Shown: positions 33,002-45,060, counted from the first letter of the stretch. The stretch is DNA of 64,000 bases from Staphylococcus ratti (GCF_020883535.1 NZ_CP086654.1:1860001-1924000), one strand, 5' to 3'. Numbers and translations: made by a program. Notes: generated by a model not told the origin, from the letters alone.

Positions 33002-34447
33002 TTAAATGCTCAACACATCTTGTAATGCTTTTTCCAACATTTCCTCTGAAGTGTCGAACATCGTACTAAGTTCGGATTTTAATAATGATTGGTCCGTCGT
33101 TTTAAAATACAAATAACTCACTGCAGCGGCATATGCATTCACATTTTCGGTATCAATTTCTGTTTCTAAAAGCGATTCTGCATAATTAATCCAACTTAAA
33201 AATAGCGCCGATTCATCTTTCATTATGGATTGCTCATATAATTGTGCCATTCCTTTATGAATGAAATGTAGTTTACGCAATTGTAAGTCCTGAAGTAAAT
33301 AGGAAAGATATAATTTTTCATAATCTCCCAATCCTTCTAAAATAGACCACACGGCTTTCGTCATTAACACTTCTTTGCCATTAAGTTGATGTAGTAAAAA
33401 CAAACCATAAATGCGTTGATGTGTATCTTCACTCGTTAATAACGGTTCAATGTGCTGGCTAAAAAAGTTTTCGCTTGATGCCATTACCCATGGTGGAATC
33501 CCAGGATTCGCTTTGGAAAAGTTTTCAAGCAACGCCCAAAAGTGTTCACTTTGTGCTTTATTACCAAGGTAATAAAAATTAAAAGATAACGCGTGGAACA
33601 GTTGAAACGTTTGAAAGCTACCTTTTCGATGCAAAGGTAATAGTAATTGTTGCGAAGCTTCGTATTGTTTTAAATAACTTAATACGATACCTAGTTTAAA
33701 AGATTGATCATCATTTATAGGTACAATTTTATTCAATACATTCACGTAATGTGCGTATTGCTTTATATCATTCATATTGTATAACAGTAATGTATAATGA
33801 CATAGCGCATGTACATCAGAAGCGTCCTCTTCAAGCAAGGCTTCAAACATTTCTTTAGCCGCTTGATTTTCATTTAAGTAAAGGTAACACATTGCTAAAA
33901 GATTTCTAACAATCTTATGTTTCTGAACATGTGATTCTTGTTGCAATATAAACTCACGCGCTTCAAGCAAACGCCCTTGCCCAAATAAATATTGAAAAAT
34001 GATTTGTGTAACAAACAATTCACTTTCAAACTCTAATTGTTGCTCTCCCATATACGTCACTTCAAACATGCTTTCTAACTCTTCACGATATGCCTCATCT
34101 CCAGATAAAAATGCATAACGTAAGCCGAATAAATACGCTTTGTTCGCTTCATTAATGTCGATATTGAGTTGACTTAACTCATAAAAACACGCTTCAAGTT
34201 CATACCCTTTACTAATCGCCTCATAATACAGTAATTCCGCCTTCCTAGGTTGACGTAATTTCAAATAACATGTGGCGAGTTGTTGCTTTGCTTCAAAATC
34301 ATCAGGTGACAATTCCAACACTTTGTCTAGATATTTTTTAGCTTTTACGTAATCTTGATGTTTGATTTTTTGGTTGGCTAAGCGTTGATATAACGCTACA
34401 TCCGTTCCAAGTTGAATCACTTTATTATGTTGTGTCATCATTGTCAC
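33002..34447 (-). CDS. TPR-repeat protein
   Basis: A 481-residue helical repeat protein. Tetratricopeptide units are clear at residues about 20-75: YQRLANQKIKHQDYVKAKKY then LDKVLELSPDDFEAKQQLAT and CYLKLRQPRKAELLYYEAIS, with weaker repeats to residue 330. An orthologue sits next to trxB in other staphylococci. No enzymatic domain seen; probably a protein-protein scaffold. The ATG 12 bases inside the frame (MTQHNKV) could also be the start. Confidence 0.85.
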   Translation of the reverse strand: MTMMTQHNKVIQLGTDVALYQRLANQKIKHQDYVKAKKYLDKVLELSPDDFEAKQQLATCYLKLRQPRKAELLYYEAISKGYELEACFYELSQLNIDINEANKAYLFGLRYAFLSGDEAYREELESMFEVTYMGEQQLEFESELFVTQIIFQYLFGQGRLLEAREFILQQESHVQKHKIVRNLLAMCYLYLNENQAAKEMFEALLEEDASDVHALCHYTLLLYNMNDIKQYAHYVNVLNKIVPINDDQSFKLGIVLSYLKQYEASQQLLLPLHRKGSFQTFQLFHALSFNFYYLGNKAQSEHFWALLENFSKANPGIPPWVMASSENFFSQHIEPLLTSEDTHQRIYGLFLLHQLNGKEVLMTKAVWSILEGLGDYEKLYLSYLLQDLQLRKLHFIHKGMAQLYEQSIMKDESALFLSWINYAESLLETEIDTENVNAYAAAVSYLYFKTTDQSLLKSELSTMFDTSEEMLEKALQDVLSI

Positions 34448-34628
34448 CTCCCATTCATAACAATTTAAACTAAACCAAATTTCTTTCCATTACAAATATA
34501 TGCTTAAACCAAAAGTATACATTAAGCCCTAAGAGAACAAAATGTCGACATACGTCTCTATAAGTTCATATCCATACACTTTTTGTTCCGCTCAATTCGC
34601 ACACCCTTCACCTTACTATCTTAGCATT

Positions 34629-35480
34629 TTAACGTTTCTTATTATTTTTAATTCCCTTTTGGCGACTTGGCCATGGTAACACATTAACGTCTTTGTATTT
34701 CGGTGGTACCACTTTTAGACGTCTCCATAATAACATTACAACACCCAAAACAATAAGGACGATAGACATCAATTGGGCAACTTTAATCGTTTCAGTTAAC
34801 ATTAAACTATCAGTACGTAAACCTTCGACAAAAAAGCGTCCAATGGAATACCAAATTAAATATAAGAAAAATGTTTCTCCAATTCTTAAATTTTTTCTTA
34901 AACTTATCAACACAACAAACCCAATAATGTTCCAAACCGATTCGTATAAAAACGTCGGATGGTAATACTGTCCGTCTATATACATATTATCGATAATAAA
35001 CTTCGGTAAATGTAGGTTTTCTAAAAACGAGCGCGATACAGGTCCGCCATGTGCTTCATGGTTCATAAAATTGCCCCAACGTCCGATAGCTTGTGCCAAA
35101 ATAATACTTGGCGCAACAATATCCCCTAATTGAAATGGATTCCAATTTTGTCGGTGACAGTAATAAATCCCCATCAAAAATGCACCGATAAGTCCACCGT
35201 GAATTGCTATTCCTCCTAACCAAATCATCGGAATTTCAATAGGATGTAGTAAATAGTAATCGAGATGGAACAATACAAAATATAAACGCGCAGATAAAAT
35301 AGCAACAACGACACAAATTAAAATCGTATTAATTAAATTTTCCTCTTTAAAACCAATCTTTTGTGCACTTTTTTGGGCAATCCAATATCCAATAAGGATG
35401 GCCGATGCAATGATAATACCATACCAGCGTACTTGAATAGGCCCAAGCGAAAATGCGATAGGATCAATATAACCTAGCAC
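34629..35480 (-). CDS. lgt: Prolipoprotein diacylglyceryl transferase
   Basis: A 283-residue polytopic membrane enzyme. Signature [20 protein letters not shown] near residue 137, plus [17 protein letters not shown] near residue 92, with about seven transmembrane segments and a basic C-terminal tail. It attaches diacylglycerol to the lipobox Cys of preprolipoproteins, including the two lipoproteins in this window. It follows hprK by two bases. Confidence 0.97.
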   Translation of the reverse strand: MLGYIDPIAFSLGPIQVRWYGIIIASAILIGYWIAQKSAQKIGFKEENLINTILICVVVAILSARLYFVLFHLDYYLLHPIEIPMIWLGGIAIHGGLIGAFLMGIYYCHRQNWNPFQLGDIVAPSIILAQAIGRWGNFMNHEAHGGPVSRSFLENLHLPKFIIDNMYIDGQYYHPTFLYESVWNIIGFVVLISLRKNLRIGETFFLYLIWYSIGRFFVEGLRTDSLMLTETIKVAQLMSIVLIVLGVVMLLWRRLKVVPPKYKDVNVLPWPSRQKGIKNNKKR

Positions 35481-35482
35481 TA

Positions 35483-36418
35483 CTAAACCTCTCCTTTATG
35501 TTGACTGTTTTTTAAAATTTCTGCATTAAGACGTTCGTTAAATTCTTCGGCGGTATTGATGCCCATCACATTCAAACGATAGTTCATAGCGGCAACTTCT
35601 ATAATAACGGCTACGTTACGACCTGGACGTACAGGAATCGTCTTTTTCGTAATTTCTGTGTCTAGAATTCGTAATGTTTCTTCATTCAACCCTACGCGGT
35701 CATAGAGTTTATCTTGACGCCATGTTTCTAAATTAATATTTAGACGAATGCGCTTTTGCGTCAAAATTGAACCCGCGCCAAATAATGTCATGATATTTAT
35801 AATGCCTAAGCCTCTAATTTCTAACAAATGTTCAATGATTTTGGGGGGTTTTCCGATAAGTTGATTTTTATTAATTTCTTTAATCTCCACGTTATCATCC
35901 GCAACTAGCCGGTGACCTCTTTTCACTAGTTCTAAAGCAGTTTCACTTTTACCAATACCAGAATCTCCTGTAATCAGTACGCCTACACCATATACGTCTA
36001 CTAACACACCATGTAACGAAGTTGAGTTCGCAAGTTCGTGTTCTAAAAATGTTGTAAACCTTCCCATAACGCGTGTCGTTGCCTCATCAATATACATTAA
36101 CGGCGTATCCGTGGCTTCTGAAGCTTGAATCAATTCTTCTGGTGCTTCAAGACCTCTCGTAATGATAATCGCTGGTGTTTCTGGCCGACATAATTTACGT
36201 AGACGACCTTCTCGCTCGTCAACAGGCAATAAATTGTAAAATGACAATTCTGTAGTTCCAAGTAATTGAATACGATTCGAAGCATAATGGGAAAAGTAGC
36301 CCGCCATTTCTAAACCTGGTCGTGAAATATCTGTATTATGTATCGGGCGGTTTAAACCTTTTTCGCCAGCAATGACGTCCAAATTAAAGTTGTCCACTAA
36401 ATCTTTTGTCGTTAACAT
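35483..36418 (-). CDS. hprK: HPr kinase/phosphorylase
   Basis: A 311-residue bifunctional enzyme. Walker A-type loop [20 protein letters not shown] near residue 152, then [14 protein letters not shown], and the HprK signature [17 protein letters not shown] near residue 203. It phosphorylates HPr at Ser46 in carbon catabolite control. It forms a tight pair with lgt, as in other Firmicutes. Confidence 0.97.
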   Translation of the reverse strand: MLTTKDLVDNFNLDVIAGEKGLNRPIHNTDISRPGLEMAGYFSHYASNRIQLLGTTELSFYNLLPVDEREGRLRKLCRPETPAIIITRGLEAPEELIQASEATDTPLMYIDEATTRVMGRFTTFLEHELANSTSLHGVLVDVYGVGVLITGDSGIGKSETALELVKRGHRLVADDNVEIKEINKNQLIGKPPKIIEHLLEIRGLGIINIMTLFGAGSILTQKRIRLNINLETWRQDKLYDRVGLNEETLRILDTEITKKTIPVRPGRNVAVIIEVAAMNYRLNVMGINTAEEFNERLNAEILKNSQHKGEV

Positions 36419-36476
36419 ACATTCACCTCAATTTAACACTCTCATCTATAATAATTAATTATAGTATACATGAACA

Positions 36477-36526
36477 GGGTGAGCCTATAAAAATAAATCT
36501 ATTTGATTTATTTTTATCGCTCACCC
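36477..36526. terminator. Bidirectional terminator between the uvr cluster and hprK
   Basis: GGGTGAGC plus an AT-rich extension (36477 onward) pairs with GCTCACCC (36519-36526), with A and T runs in the flanking stem. It lies between the small acidic protein gene and hprK. Confidence 0.75.
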
Positions 36527-36535
36527 CGTCACATT

Positions 36536-36925
36536 TTATTTGTTGTATTTATTTAATTTTTCGCTTACATTTTTTAACACTTTTTCAATTTGCTCAAAAG
36601 TTTGAGTAGGTACTTCATGATTCGTCTTACGCAATTCTGACGTTTTTTCTGTCGCATTTCTGATTGATGCAGAAATTTGCTTCATCGTATTACTTACAAA
36701 ATCTTCCACCGATGACTCCGACTGTGATTGTTTTTCTGATGTTGATTGATGATTTGATTTTTCATCCTCTTGTTTAGATGAAAAACTCTGAGTATTTGAA
36801 TGTTGCTTATGCTCATCGGCTTCATTCGATACATGGTTCATTCCATCTAATAATAGTACAGCTGATTCAACAGAAATTTTATGTGCTTCTAACAACTCTA
36901 ATACTTTGATTTGTGCTTCTGTCAT
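36536..36925 (-). CDS. Hypothetical protein with SHOCT-like N terminus
   Basis: A 129-residue protein downstream of uvrA. The N terminus (AQIKVLELLEAHKISVESAV then LLLDGM) resembles the short helical SHOCT/YvlB-type oligomerisation motif. The middle is a Ser/Gln/Glu-rich linker and the C-terminal 45 residues form an amphipathic helix (TFEQIEKVLKNVSEKLNKY). No known function. Three bases from uvrA, so co-transcribed with it. Confidence 0.7.
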   Translation of the reverse strand: MTEAQIKVLELLEAHKISVESAVLLLDGMNHVSNEADEHKQHSNTQSFSSKQEDEKSNHQSTSEKQSQSESSVEDFVSNTMKQISASIRNATEKTSELRKTNHEVPTQTFEQIEKVLKNVSEKLNKYNK

Positions 36926-36928
36926 TGT

Positions 36929-39781
36929 TTATCCCTCCATACGTGCTTTGTCACGTGCTAACACTTGTTTTAAATATTTTCCGGTATACGAAGTCTCTGT
37001 GGCAGCGATTTCCTCCGGCGTTCCCGTTGCTAAAATCGTACCTCCGCCTTCGCCGCCTTCAGGCCCTAAGTCAATTAAATGATCCGCCGTTTTAATGACA
37101 TCTAAATTATGCTCTATAATCACAACGGTGTCACCATTGTCTACAATTTTATTTAATACTTTAAGCAAGCGGCTAATATCATCTACATGAAGTCCGGTAG
37201 TAGGTTCATCTAAAATGTAAATCGAACGGCCTGTCGAACGTTTGTGCAACTCTGAAGCAAGCTTCACACGTTGTGCTTCTCCACCAGAAAGTGTTGTCGC
37301 GGGTTGACCTAGCGTAATGTAACCAAGCCCCACATCAACAAGCGTTTGAAGCTTACGCTTAATTTTAGGGATATTTCCAAAAAATAGCGTAGCATCCTCT
37401 ACCGTCATTGCTAAAACATCCGCTATATTTTTACCTTTGTACGTGACTTCTAATGTCTCACGATTATAGCGTTTGCCGTCGCATACTTCACATGGGACAT
37501 AGACATCAGGCAGGAAGTGCATCTCAATTTTAATAATGCCATCTCCTTTACATGCTTCACATCGTCCGCCTTTAACATTGAAACTAAAGCGTCCTTTTTG
37601 GTAACCGCGTACTTTAGCTTCATTTGTAGAGGCAAATACGTCACGAATATCATCGAATACGCCAGTATACGTTGCTGGGTTTGATCTTGGTGTTCTCCCA
37701 ATTGGTGATTGGTCAATGTCGATAATTTTATCGAGCTCATCCACACCTTTAATTTCATCATGGTCTCCTGGCTTCACTTTAGATTTGTTAATCTTTTTGG
37801 CTAGTGATTTATAGAGCACTTCATTTACAAGTGAACTTTTACCTGACCCGGATACACCTGTGACTACATTCATTACCGACAATGGAAATGTAACGTCAAC
37901 ATTTTTTAAATTATTACTACGCGCGCCTTTAATTTCAATTTTACGCGCTGTCGTTTCACGACGGACCTCTGGAACGGCAATATATTTCTTACCGCTTAAG
38001 TATTGACCTGTCAGAGAATTTTTATTGCGCATCACTTGCTTTGGTGTACCGCTCGCAACAACTTCTCCACCATGGTCCCCTGCACCAGGGCCAATGTCGA
38101 CAAGGTAATCCGCTTCCATCATTGTATCTTCATCATGTTCAACAACAATAAGCGTATTCCCTAAATCACGCATATTTTTTAATGTATCAATTAATCGGTC
38201 GTTATCACGTTGATGCAAACCAATTGAAGGTTCATCTAATACATACAACACGCCAGAAAGTCTTGAGCCTATTTGTGTCGCAAGGCGAATACGTTGTGCT
38301 TCTCCTCCCGATAAAGTTCCTGATGCACGATTTAATGTAAGATAACCTAAACCAACATTGTTTAAAAATTCAAGTCGTGCAATAATTTCTTTTAAAATCA
38401 AGCGCGCAATTTGTTCGTCTTGATTGGATAACTGAATCGTTTGATAATACGTTAAGGCTTCAGAAATAGATTGCGCAACAACTTGACCAATATTTTTCTC
38501 TCCTACATAAATTGAAAGTGCTGCTTCACTCAAACGCTGACCATGACACGTTTCACAAACTTGCTCTGCCATATATTTCTGCATCATCTCTCTGACGTAT
38601 TCAGAAGGAGAGTCATGGTAACGGCGTTCAATGTTCGGAACAACACCTTCAAAAACCATCGTTCTTGTCCGCGCTTGACCAAACTTTGATTTGAAAGTAA
38701 AAGTAATTTCTTTATCTCCTGAACCATATAAAATGATGTTTTTTTGACGCTCTGTCAACTTTTTGTACGGCTTATCCATATTGATTTTATAAACTTCGCA
38801 TACACGTTTTAAAAGCGTTGGATAATAATCTGAACTTGTAGGCTCCCATGGCAAAATCGCACCTTCATTCAAACTTTTTTCCTTATCTGGAACGACCAAA
38901 TCCAAATCTACAGTCAGCTTCTGCCCTAAACCATCACAAGTCGGACAAGCACCGAACGGACTGTTAAAACTAAACATACGTGGTTCGAGGTCTCCTATTG
39001 AAAAACCACAAATTGGACACGCATGTTTTTCGGAAAACTCTAAAGCTTCTCCGCCGATGACATCAACAACTAAACGACCATTCGCAAGCTCTAACACAGT
39101 CTCAATAGAGTCAGCCAACCGCGATTCAATTCCAGGCTTAACGACAAGACGGTCTACAACGATTTCAATAGTGTGATTTTTATTTTTATCTAACTCTGGC
39201 ACTGCCGTAATATCCATAATCTCTCCATCTACACGGACACGCACATATCCTTTTTTACTAACATCATTAAGCAATTTTTCATGCGTGCCTTTGCGATGGT
39301 TCACAACAGGCGCAAGTAATTGAATTTTCGTACGTTCTTCCAATTGCATTATATGGTCTGCCATTTGTTGTACGGTTTGTGATTGAATTTCAATCCCGTG
39401 GTTAGGACAATACGGCTTTCCGATGCGAGCGTATAATAATCGAATATAATCATAAATCTCAGTTACCGTCGCCACCGTGGAACGCGGATTTTTACTCGTT
39501 GTTTTTTGATCGATGGAAATCGCTGGAGAAAGACCTTCGATTGTATCAACGTCAGGTTTATCCATTTGCCCTAAAAATTGTCTAGCGTAGGCACTCAACG
39601 ATTCTACGTAGCGGCGTTGACCTTCTGCATAAATTGTGTCAAAAGCAAGTGATGACTTACCAGAACCAGACAACCCTGTCATGACAATTAATTTATGCTT
39701 CGGCAATTCGATATCTATATTTTTTAAATTATGGGCACTCGCCCCTTTTACAACGATTGACGGTTCTTTCATCTCATTCAC
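36929..39781 (-). CDS. uvrA: Excinuclease ABC subunit A
   Basis: A 950-residue UvrA. First ATPase: [20 protein letters not shown] near residue 32; first zinc finger [12 protein letters not shown] near 257; first signature [14 protein letters not shown] near 490. Second ATPase [15 protein letters not shown] near 644, zinc module [20 protein letters not shown] near 742 and [10 protein letters not shown], second signature [15 protein letters not shown] near 835. It finds DNA lesions with UvrB. It overlaps the uvrB stop by four bases. Confidence 0.99.
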   Translation of the reverse strand: MNEMKEPSIVVKGASAHNLKNIDIELPKHKLIVMTGLSGSGKSSLAFDTIYAEGQRRYVESLSAYARQFLGQMDKPDVDTIEGLSPAISIDQKTTSKNPRSTVATVTEIYDYIRLLYARIGKPYCPNHGIEIQSQTVQQMADHIMQLEERTKIQLLAPVVNHRKGTHEKLLNDVSKKGYVRVRVDGEIMDITAVPELDKNKNHTIEIVVDRLVVKPGIESRLADSIETVLELANGRLVVDVIGGEALEFSEKHACPICGFSIGDLEPRMFSFNSPFGACPTCDGLGQKLTVDLDLVVPDKEKSLNEGAILPWEPTSSDYYPTLLKRVCEVYKINMDKPYKKLTERQKNIILYGSGDKEITFTFKSKFGQARTRTMVFEGVVPNIERRYHDSPSEYVREMMQKYMAEQVCETCHGQRLSEAALSIYVGEKNIGQVVAQSISEALTYYQTIQLSNQDEQIARLILKEIIARLEFLNNVGLGYLTLNRASGTLSGGEAQRIRLATQIGSRLSGVLYVLDEPSIGLHQRDNDRLIDTLKNMRDLGNTLIVVEHDEDTMMEADYLVDIGPGAGDHGGEVVASGTPKQVMRNKNSLTGQYLSGKKYIAVPEVRRETTARKIEIKGARSNNLKNVDVTFPLSVMNVVTGVSGSGKSSLVNEVLYKSLAKKINKSKVKPGDHDEIKGVDELDKIIDIDQSPIGRTPRSNPATYTGVFDDIRDVFASTNEAKVRGYQKGRFSFNVKGGRCEACKGDGIIKIEMHFLPDVYVPCEVCDGKRYNRETLEVTYKGKNIADVLAMTVEDATLFFGNIPKIKRKLQTLVDVGLGYITLGQPATTLSGGEAQRVKLASELHKRSTGRSIYILDEPTTGLHVDDISRLLKVLNKIVDNGDTVVIIEHNLDVIKTADHLIDLGPEGGEGGGTILATGTPEEIAATETSYTGKYLKQVLARDKARMEG

Positions 39782-41760
39782 CCTTCTGCTTTTAATTCAA
39801 ATAATAAATCTCTTAATTCTGTCGCTTTTTCAAAGTCTAATGCTTTTGCTGCTTCTTTCATTTCTTTTTCTATATTTTGAATTGTTTTTTGTCGTTCTTT
39901 CTTAGTTAACTTTTTAGGTACTTCTTTGCGATTATCTTTATTGGTCTCATCCGTTTCAACTGTTGCACTAATAACATCGTGAATTTTCTTGTTGATTGTT
40001 TTTGGTGTAATCCCATGTTCTTTATTGTAAGTCATCTGGATACTGCGACGGCGCTCAGTTTCATCAATAGCATATTGCATAGAATCTGTGACTTTGTCTG
40101 CATACATGATCACTTCACCTTTATCATTACGCGCTGCACGACCAATTGTTTGGATAAGAGAGCGTTCTGAGCGTAAAAACCCTTCTTTATCTGCGTCTAA
40201 AATTACAACTAATGAAACTTCCGGAATATCAATTCCCTCTCTTAATAAGTTAATACCAATAAGGACATCGAAGGTTCCCATTCTTAAGTCCCGAATGATT
40301 TCGATACGCTCTAAAGTTTTAATTTCTGAATGAAGATAATTTACTTTTACCCCAGCTTCTTTAAGATAAGTCGTTAAATCTTCACTCATTTTTTTCGTTA
40401 ATGTCGTAATAAGTACGCGCTCATTATTCTCAACGCGTTCATGAATTTCTGATAATAAATCATCAATTTGGTTTCGAGTCGGGCGCACTTCGATTTTAGG
40501 ATCTAATAAGCCGGTTGGTCTAATAATTTGTTCTACCATCTCATCTGTGTGCTCTAATTCGTATGGACCTGGTGTGGCAGAAACGTAAACCAATTGGCGT
40601 GCCTTTGATTCGAACTCTTCAAATTTAAGTGGTCGGTTATCTAAAGCGCTTGGTAAACGAAAGCCGTGTTCTACCAATACATTTTTACGCGCTTGGTCAC
40701 CATTATACATTCCTCTAATTTGTGGTAACGTAACGTGGGATTCATCAATCATAATAAGCCAGTCATCGCCAAAATAATCTAACAATGTATATGGCGTCGA
40801 ACCTAATGGGCGTAATGTAAGGTGTACAGAATAGTTTTCAATTCCTGAACAAAAGCCCATCTCACGCATCATTTCCAAGTCGTAATTCGTTCTCTGTTCT
40901 AAACGTTGTGCTTCTAACAATTTATTTTCACTACGCAACTTTTCAAGTTGTTCCTCTAATTCCTTTTCAATACGCTGAATCGCTATTTTCATTTTTTCTT
41001 CACGCGTAACGAAGTGAGAGGCCGGGAATAAAGCAAAATGCTCACGCTCACGTAAAACTTCTCCTGTAAGGTAGTTAATTTCACTTATACGGTCAATTTC
41101 ATCTCCAAAAAACTCTACGCGAATGCATAATTCGTCTTTAGAAGCCGGGAATATTTCCACTACATCGCCTCTAACACGAAAAGTACCACGCTTAAAATCT
41201 ATATCATTACGCGTGTATTGAACATCTACAAGCTTTCTTAAAAGATCGCTACGATCCATTTCCATACCTACGCGGATGCTTACAACTAAGTCTTTATACT
41301 CCTCTGGATTACCTAAACCATAAATACAACTTACACTTGCAATGATAATGACATCATCGCGCTCAAATAATGCACTTGTCGCTGAGTGACGTAGCTGATC
41401 AATTTCATCATTAATCGACGCATCTTTCTCAATAAAAGTGTCTGTTGAGGGCACATAAGCCTCTGGTTGATAGTAATCATAATAACTCACAAAATACTCT
41501 ACTCTATTTTCAGGAAAAAATTCCTTAAACTCACTATAAAGTTGCCCTGCTAGTGTTTTGTTATGCGCAATAATTAATGTTGGCTTGCCTACTTCTTTAA
41601 TTACATTACTCATCGTAAACGTTTTACCTGTACCTGTTGCACCAAGTAACGTTTGATGACGCTTCCCTTCATTTATGCCTTTAACAAGCGCTGCAATCGC
41701 TTTAGGTTGGTCACCTTGAGGATCAAATGCTGAAGCAATTTTAAAATCGTGATGCTCCAT
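39778..41760 (-). CDS. uvrB: Excinuclease ABC subunit B
   Basis: A 660-residue helicase-like damage verifier. Walker [18 protein letters not shown] near residue 40, the beta-hairpin [20 protein letters not shown] near 93, the DESH box [15 protein letters not shown] near 340, motif [12 protein letters not shown] near 540, and the C-terminal UVR domain [20 protein letters not shown], which binds UvrC. First gene of the uvrB-uvrA pair. Confidence 0.99.
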   Translation of the reverse strand: MEHHDFKIASAFDPQGDQPKAIAALVKGINEGKRHQTLLGATGTGKTFTMSNVIKEVGKPTLIIAHNKTLAGQLYSEFKEFFPENRVEYFVSYYDYYQPEAYVPSTDTFIEKDASINDEIDQLRHSATSALFERDDVIIIASVSCIYGLGNPEEYKDLVVSIRVGMEMDRSDLLRKLVDVQYTRNDIDFKRGTFRVRGDVVEIFPASKDELCIRVEFFGDEIDRISEINYLTGEVLREREHFALFPASHFVTREEKMKIAIQRIEKELEEQLEKLRSENKLLEAQRLEQRTNYDLEMMREMGFCSGIENYSVHLTLRPLGSTPYTLLDYFGDDWLIMIDESHVTLPQIRGMYNGDQARKNVLVEHGFRLPSALDNRPLKFEEFESKARQLVYVSATPGPYELEHTDEMVEQIIRPTGLLDPKIEVRPTRNQIDDLLSEIHERVENNERVLITTLTKKMSEDLTTYLKEAGVKVNYLHSEIKTLERIEIIRDLRMGTFDVLIGINLLREGIDIPEVSLVVILDADKEGFLRSERSLIQTIGRAARNDKGEVIMYADKVTDSMQYAIDETERRRSIQMTYNKEHGITPKTINKKIHDVISATVETDETNKDNRKEVPKKLTKKERQKTIQNIEKEMKEAAKALDFEKATELRDLLFELKAEG

Positions 41761-41897
41761 CCGTGTTCGCCCCTTTCACAGCAATAATAAACTTATTTTA
41801 TCAAAAAAACACTCCGAATTCCAAACATCTGTTCGGGAATGTCATTATTAAGAATGATGCATATTCTTTTACGCATTCACTATAACAAACATTTAAA

Positions 41898-41937
41898 AGA
41901 AGGATAAGATTCCTGTATACAGAAATCTTATCCTTCT
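41898..41937 (-). terminator. Terminator after csbA
   Basis: AGAAGGATAAGATT pairs perfectly with AATCTTATCCTTCT over 14 positions, and the csbA stop codon lies in the 5' arm on the minus strand. T residues follow (TTTTAAATG). The arrangement ends csbA transcription before uvrB. Confidence 0.75.
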
Positions 41938-42164
41938 AAATCTTGTCTTTGATGAATATGCAATTGATCTACAATAATATAACCAGCAAGTAATGACACT
42001 ACATCTAAAAAAATAATCCATTCATTATGAAAGAAACCTTTATAAATCGATGCTCCAATTAAAATAAGTGTGATGATTGTGCCCACCCATTTATTTCGAG
42101 TTATCGCACTAAATATCACTACGAGAACACATGGAAAGAATGCTGCCAATATATACCAAATCAT
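41928..42164 (-). CDS. csbA: CsbA-like small membrane protein
   Basis: A 78-residue protein of three hydrophobic helices: IWYILAAFFPCVLVVIFSAI, VGTIITLILIGASIYKGF and WIIFLDVVSLLAGYIIVDQL. It resembles CsbA, a general-stress protein of Bacillus encoded next to uvrB. Function unknown. It lies four bases after the HD-domain gene. Confidence 0.85.
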   Translation of the reverse strand: MIWYILAAFFPCVLVVIFSAITRNKWVGTIITLILIGASIYKGFFHNEWIIFLDVVSLLAGYIIVDQLHIHQRQDLEG

Positions 42165-42168
42165 CGTA

Positions 42169-42810
42169 TCACACTTTCTTGTTATTAAGTATTTGCATCG
42201 TTGTTTCTCTCAATTCTGTACGTGGAATGAATTTCTCAGTTAGCATCTCTGGAATAATATTTTCTATAAAGTCTTGGACAGAATACAAGTGATCAAACTG
42301 CATAATCGTTTCTAAGCTCATTTCATAAATTTCAAAAAATAGCGGCTCTGGGTTACGCTTTTGGATTTCTCCAAATGTTTCGTAAAGGAGGTCAATTTTA
42401 TCGGCAACAGCTAAAATTTGGCCTTCTAATGAATCATCTTTACCTTCTTGAAGGCGCTGTCGATAAATGGCTCTATACTTTTCTGGTATTTCCTCGGTAA
42501 TAAATGTATCCACCATTTCTTCTTCAACTTGTGAAAATAATTTTTTCAATTCACCACTTGCGTATTTAACCGGCGTCTTTATGTCACCGGTAAAAACTTC
42601 CGCAAAATCATGATTTAGCGCCTTTTCATATAAGCTTTTCCAATCCACTTCTTTTCCATGATATTCTTCGACAGTGCCTAAATATTGAGCAATTTTCGTC
42701 ACCTTAAAAGAGTGCGCGGCTACGTTATGTTCGAAATATTTAAACTTTCCTGGCAAACGAATTAATTTTTCTAAATCAGATAGTCTTTTAAAATATTGAT
42801 GTACGCCCAT
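42169..42810 (-). CDS. HD-domain hydrolase, YfbR-like
   Basis: A 213-residue HD phosphohydrolase. Metal ligands: His in HNVAAHSFKVTKIAQYL near residue 32, His-Asp in ALNHDFAEVFTGDIKTPVK near residue 67, and Asp in AVADKIDLLYETFGEI near 136. Family members remove phosphate from deoxynucleoside monophosphates. The substrate here is inferred. It precedes csbA in a two-gene unit. Confidence 0.85.
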   Translation of the reverse strand: MGVHQYFKRLSDLEKLIRLPGKFKYFEHNVAAHSFKVTKIAQYLGTVEEYHGKEVDWKSLYEKALNHDFAEVFTGDIKTPVKYASGELKKLFSQVEEEMVDTFITEEIPEKYRAIYRQRLQEGKDDSLEGQILAVADKIDLLYETFGEIQKRNPEPLFFEIYEMSLETIMQFDHLYSVQDFIENIIPEMLTEKFIPRTELRETTMQILNNKKV

Positions 42811-42941
42811 TACCAGACCTCCTATAACGTTATTTAACCGTGCTATTTCGTCTCCGAATGCAGTTTATTAGTTTGATGATAATATAACACAAAATGAAGG
42901 ATTCTATCACTATTTATATTAATAAGCGTAAATAGTCATTT

Positions 42942-43838
42942 TCAATGAATATAGGTATACTGTTGAAAATTTTCAATGACTCTTTGACTTACAACATAAG
43001 GCGCAATCCAATTCATTTCAGAAACAAGAATATGCGTAGGCTTCACTGCTTCAACTAGTGCTACATGGCCATACATGCCTTCTTCAGAGACAAGCACTGC
43101 TCCCACTTCAGGCATGGCATTAACTCGAAATCCTTCCCTTTCGGCAGCTGTTCGCCAATTTTTTGCGTCTCCCCAACCGTTGTTGATTGGCTTCCCGATA
43201 TCATAGCGTCTTTGAAAAGCGTAAGCTGTACATTGACCACTCGTATAAAGATTAGGTAAGGGGTGAAGTTGAGATGAAGGCATTATCAACGGTGTGTATG
43301 GTGATAGGGCTTCTCTTGGTTGCATCCTTTTTTGCGTATGATTATTTTCGGAATGGAATGAAAGGTTAATTTGATTTTTCGAGGTATGTGATGAGGCTTT
43401 TGGGGGACGCATTGTGTGAGGTTTCTTTAATTCATTTGCGTTATGACTAATAGCATCAGGCATTTCATTCGGTTGAAACATACGTGGTTTAAAAGTAAGT
43501 GCTACACCTTTAGGAGATAATGCAATCCATTGCTTAGGCGTGACATATTTAATATGAGGATTATATTGTTGAAATTTTGAGTAAGGCAAGGAGTAACGCT
43601 TTAAAATGTGCGCTAATGTTTCGCCGTTTTGAACGACGTGTATATGTTGATTAGGTATACGTATGTTTTTTGGATATCGTGTCTCTAGTGTTTTCGATGG
43701 ATTTAAGTCTTCAAGTTCACGGGTTGTCGTTCCTGTTTTTTGAGCAATTTCTCGAAGGGTCATTTTAGCACTTATTTCAATATTTTGCGTCAATAATGTC
43801 GTAAAAGTTACAAGTGAAGCTAAAAAATAATAGTTCAT
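42942..43838 (-). CDS. Secreted LysM-CHAP peptidoglycan hydrolase
   Basis: A 298-residue exported protein. The signal sequence is MNYYFLASLVTFTTLLTQN, followed by two LysM-like repeats (LREIAQKTGTTTRELEDLNP and VQNGETLAHILKRYSLPYSK), a Ser/Thr/Gln-rich linker, and a C-terminal CHAP domain: catalytic Cys in YTSGQCTAYAFQRRYDIG, catalytic His in YGHVALVEAVKPTHI. It probably cleaves cell-wall peptide bridges or stem peptides. Its own unit between csbA-HD and prfB. Confidence 0.9.
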   Translation of the reverse strand: MNYYFLASLVTFTTLLTQNIEISAKMTLREIAQKTGTTTRELEDLNPSKTLETRYPKNIRIPNQHIHVVQNGETLAHILKRYSLPYSKFQQYNPHIKYVTPKQWIALSPKGVALTFKPRMFQPNEMPDAISHNANELKKPHTMRPPKASSHTSKNQINLSFHSENNHTQKRMQPREALSPYTPLIMPSSQLHPLPNLYTSGQCTAYAFQRRYDIGKPINNGWGDAKNWRTAAEREGFRVNAMPEVGAVLVSEEGMYGHVALVEAVKPTHILVSEMNWIAPYVVSQRVIENFQQYTYIH

Positions 43839-43880
43839 TAAATCAAAAACACTCCTATCCAGTAATGTTAATATTAAAAA

Positions 43881-43916
43881 ACTTGGAGTAAACGGATGAT
43901 TGTCCCTACTCCAAGT
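43881..43916 (-). terminator. Terminator after prfB
   Basis: ACTTGGAGTA pairs perfectly with TACTCCAAGT (43907-43916); on the minus strand six T follow. It lies just after the prfB stop. Confidence 0.85.
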
Positions 43917-43930
43917 TCAAAAAACATCTA

Positions 43931-45035
43931 TTATTTCAACTGATTGCGTAAATAAGCGTCTATAAACGGTCCAATTTCCCCGTCCATCACCGCGTTAACA
44001 TTACCTGTCTCTTCATTCGTGCGATGATCTTTAACCATCGAATAAGGATGGAAAACGTATGACCTGATTTGACTGCCCCATCCAATTTCTTTTTGTTCTC
44101 CACGAATTTCTGCAAGCTCACGTTCTTTTTGTTCAATTTCAAGTTGGTATAACTTTGCTTTCAACATTTTCATAGCGGCTTCACGGTTTTTTATTTGTGA
44201 GCGCTCATTTTGGTTGTTAACGACAATGCCTGTAGGATGGTGGGTGATTCGTATCGCCGATTCCGTTTTATTGATATGTTGTCCCCCTGCGCCAGAAGCT
44301 CGAAATGTATCGACAGTGATATCATCTGGATTAATATCAATTTCTATTTTTTCATTGTTGAATTCAGGAATCACATCACAAGAAGCAAAAGAGGTGTGAC
44401 GGCGTCCTGAAGAATCAAATGGCGAAATCCTTACTAATCGGTGCACACCTTTTTCCGCTTTCAAATAACCGTAAGCATTATGACCTTTAACAATCATTGT
44501 AACGCTTTTAACACCTGCTTCATCGCCTGCTTGATAGTCTACGATCTCCACCTTAAAACCTTGTTGCTCACAAAAGCGCTGATACATCCGCAACAACATA
44601 TTCGTCCAGTCTTGGGACTCAGTACCCCCTGCACCTGGGTGAAGCTCCATGATAGCATTGTTTGCGTCATGCTCACCATCAAGAAGCAGTTGCAGTTCAA
44701 AACGCTCTATTTTCTTGTCGTAATCTTGGACAAGCGTTTCAAGTTCATTCTTCATATCTGCATCATAATCTTCTTGCAATAATTCACATGTCGCATACAT
44801 CTCTTCGATGTCATCATGGATTTCATAATACGTGCTTACAACTGATTTCAACGCATTATTTTGGTCTATAATTTCTTGTGCGCGCGCTTGGTCATCCCAA
44901 AATGTAGGTTCACCCATCATCTCTTCAAACTCTTGGATATCAGTCTCTTTCTTTTCTAAGTCAAAGAGACCCCCTGAGTTGTTCTAGTTTAGTTTCAAAG
45001 TGTTCAATATTACGCTTGATTTCAGATAATTCCAT
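43931..45035 (-). CDS. prfB: Peptide chain release factor 2, with programmed +1 frameshift
   Basis: A 367-residue RF2 after frameshift. The first 24 codons start at 45035 and end at an in-frame TGA (44963-44961). The shift site is seen: an internal Shine-Dalgarno AGGGGG, then CTT-TGA-C, the classical autoregulation signal by which RF2 shortage promotes slipping into the main frame. The main frame then has the RF2 stop-recognition S-P-F motif ([19 protein letters not shown]) and the GGQ loop [19 protein letters not shown] near residue 245. It ends translation at UGA and UAA. Confidence 0.97.
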
Positions 45036-45060
45036 ATCGGCGCTCCTCGTCCTTTACATT

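Noticed and set aside
37450-37761. 103-codon frame inside uvrA
   Set aside because: Alternative frame in the conserved second zinc module of UvrA; an artefact of coding bias.
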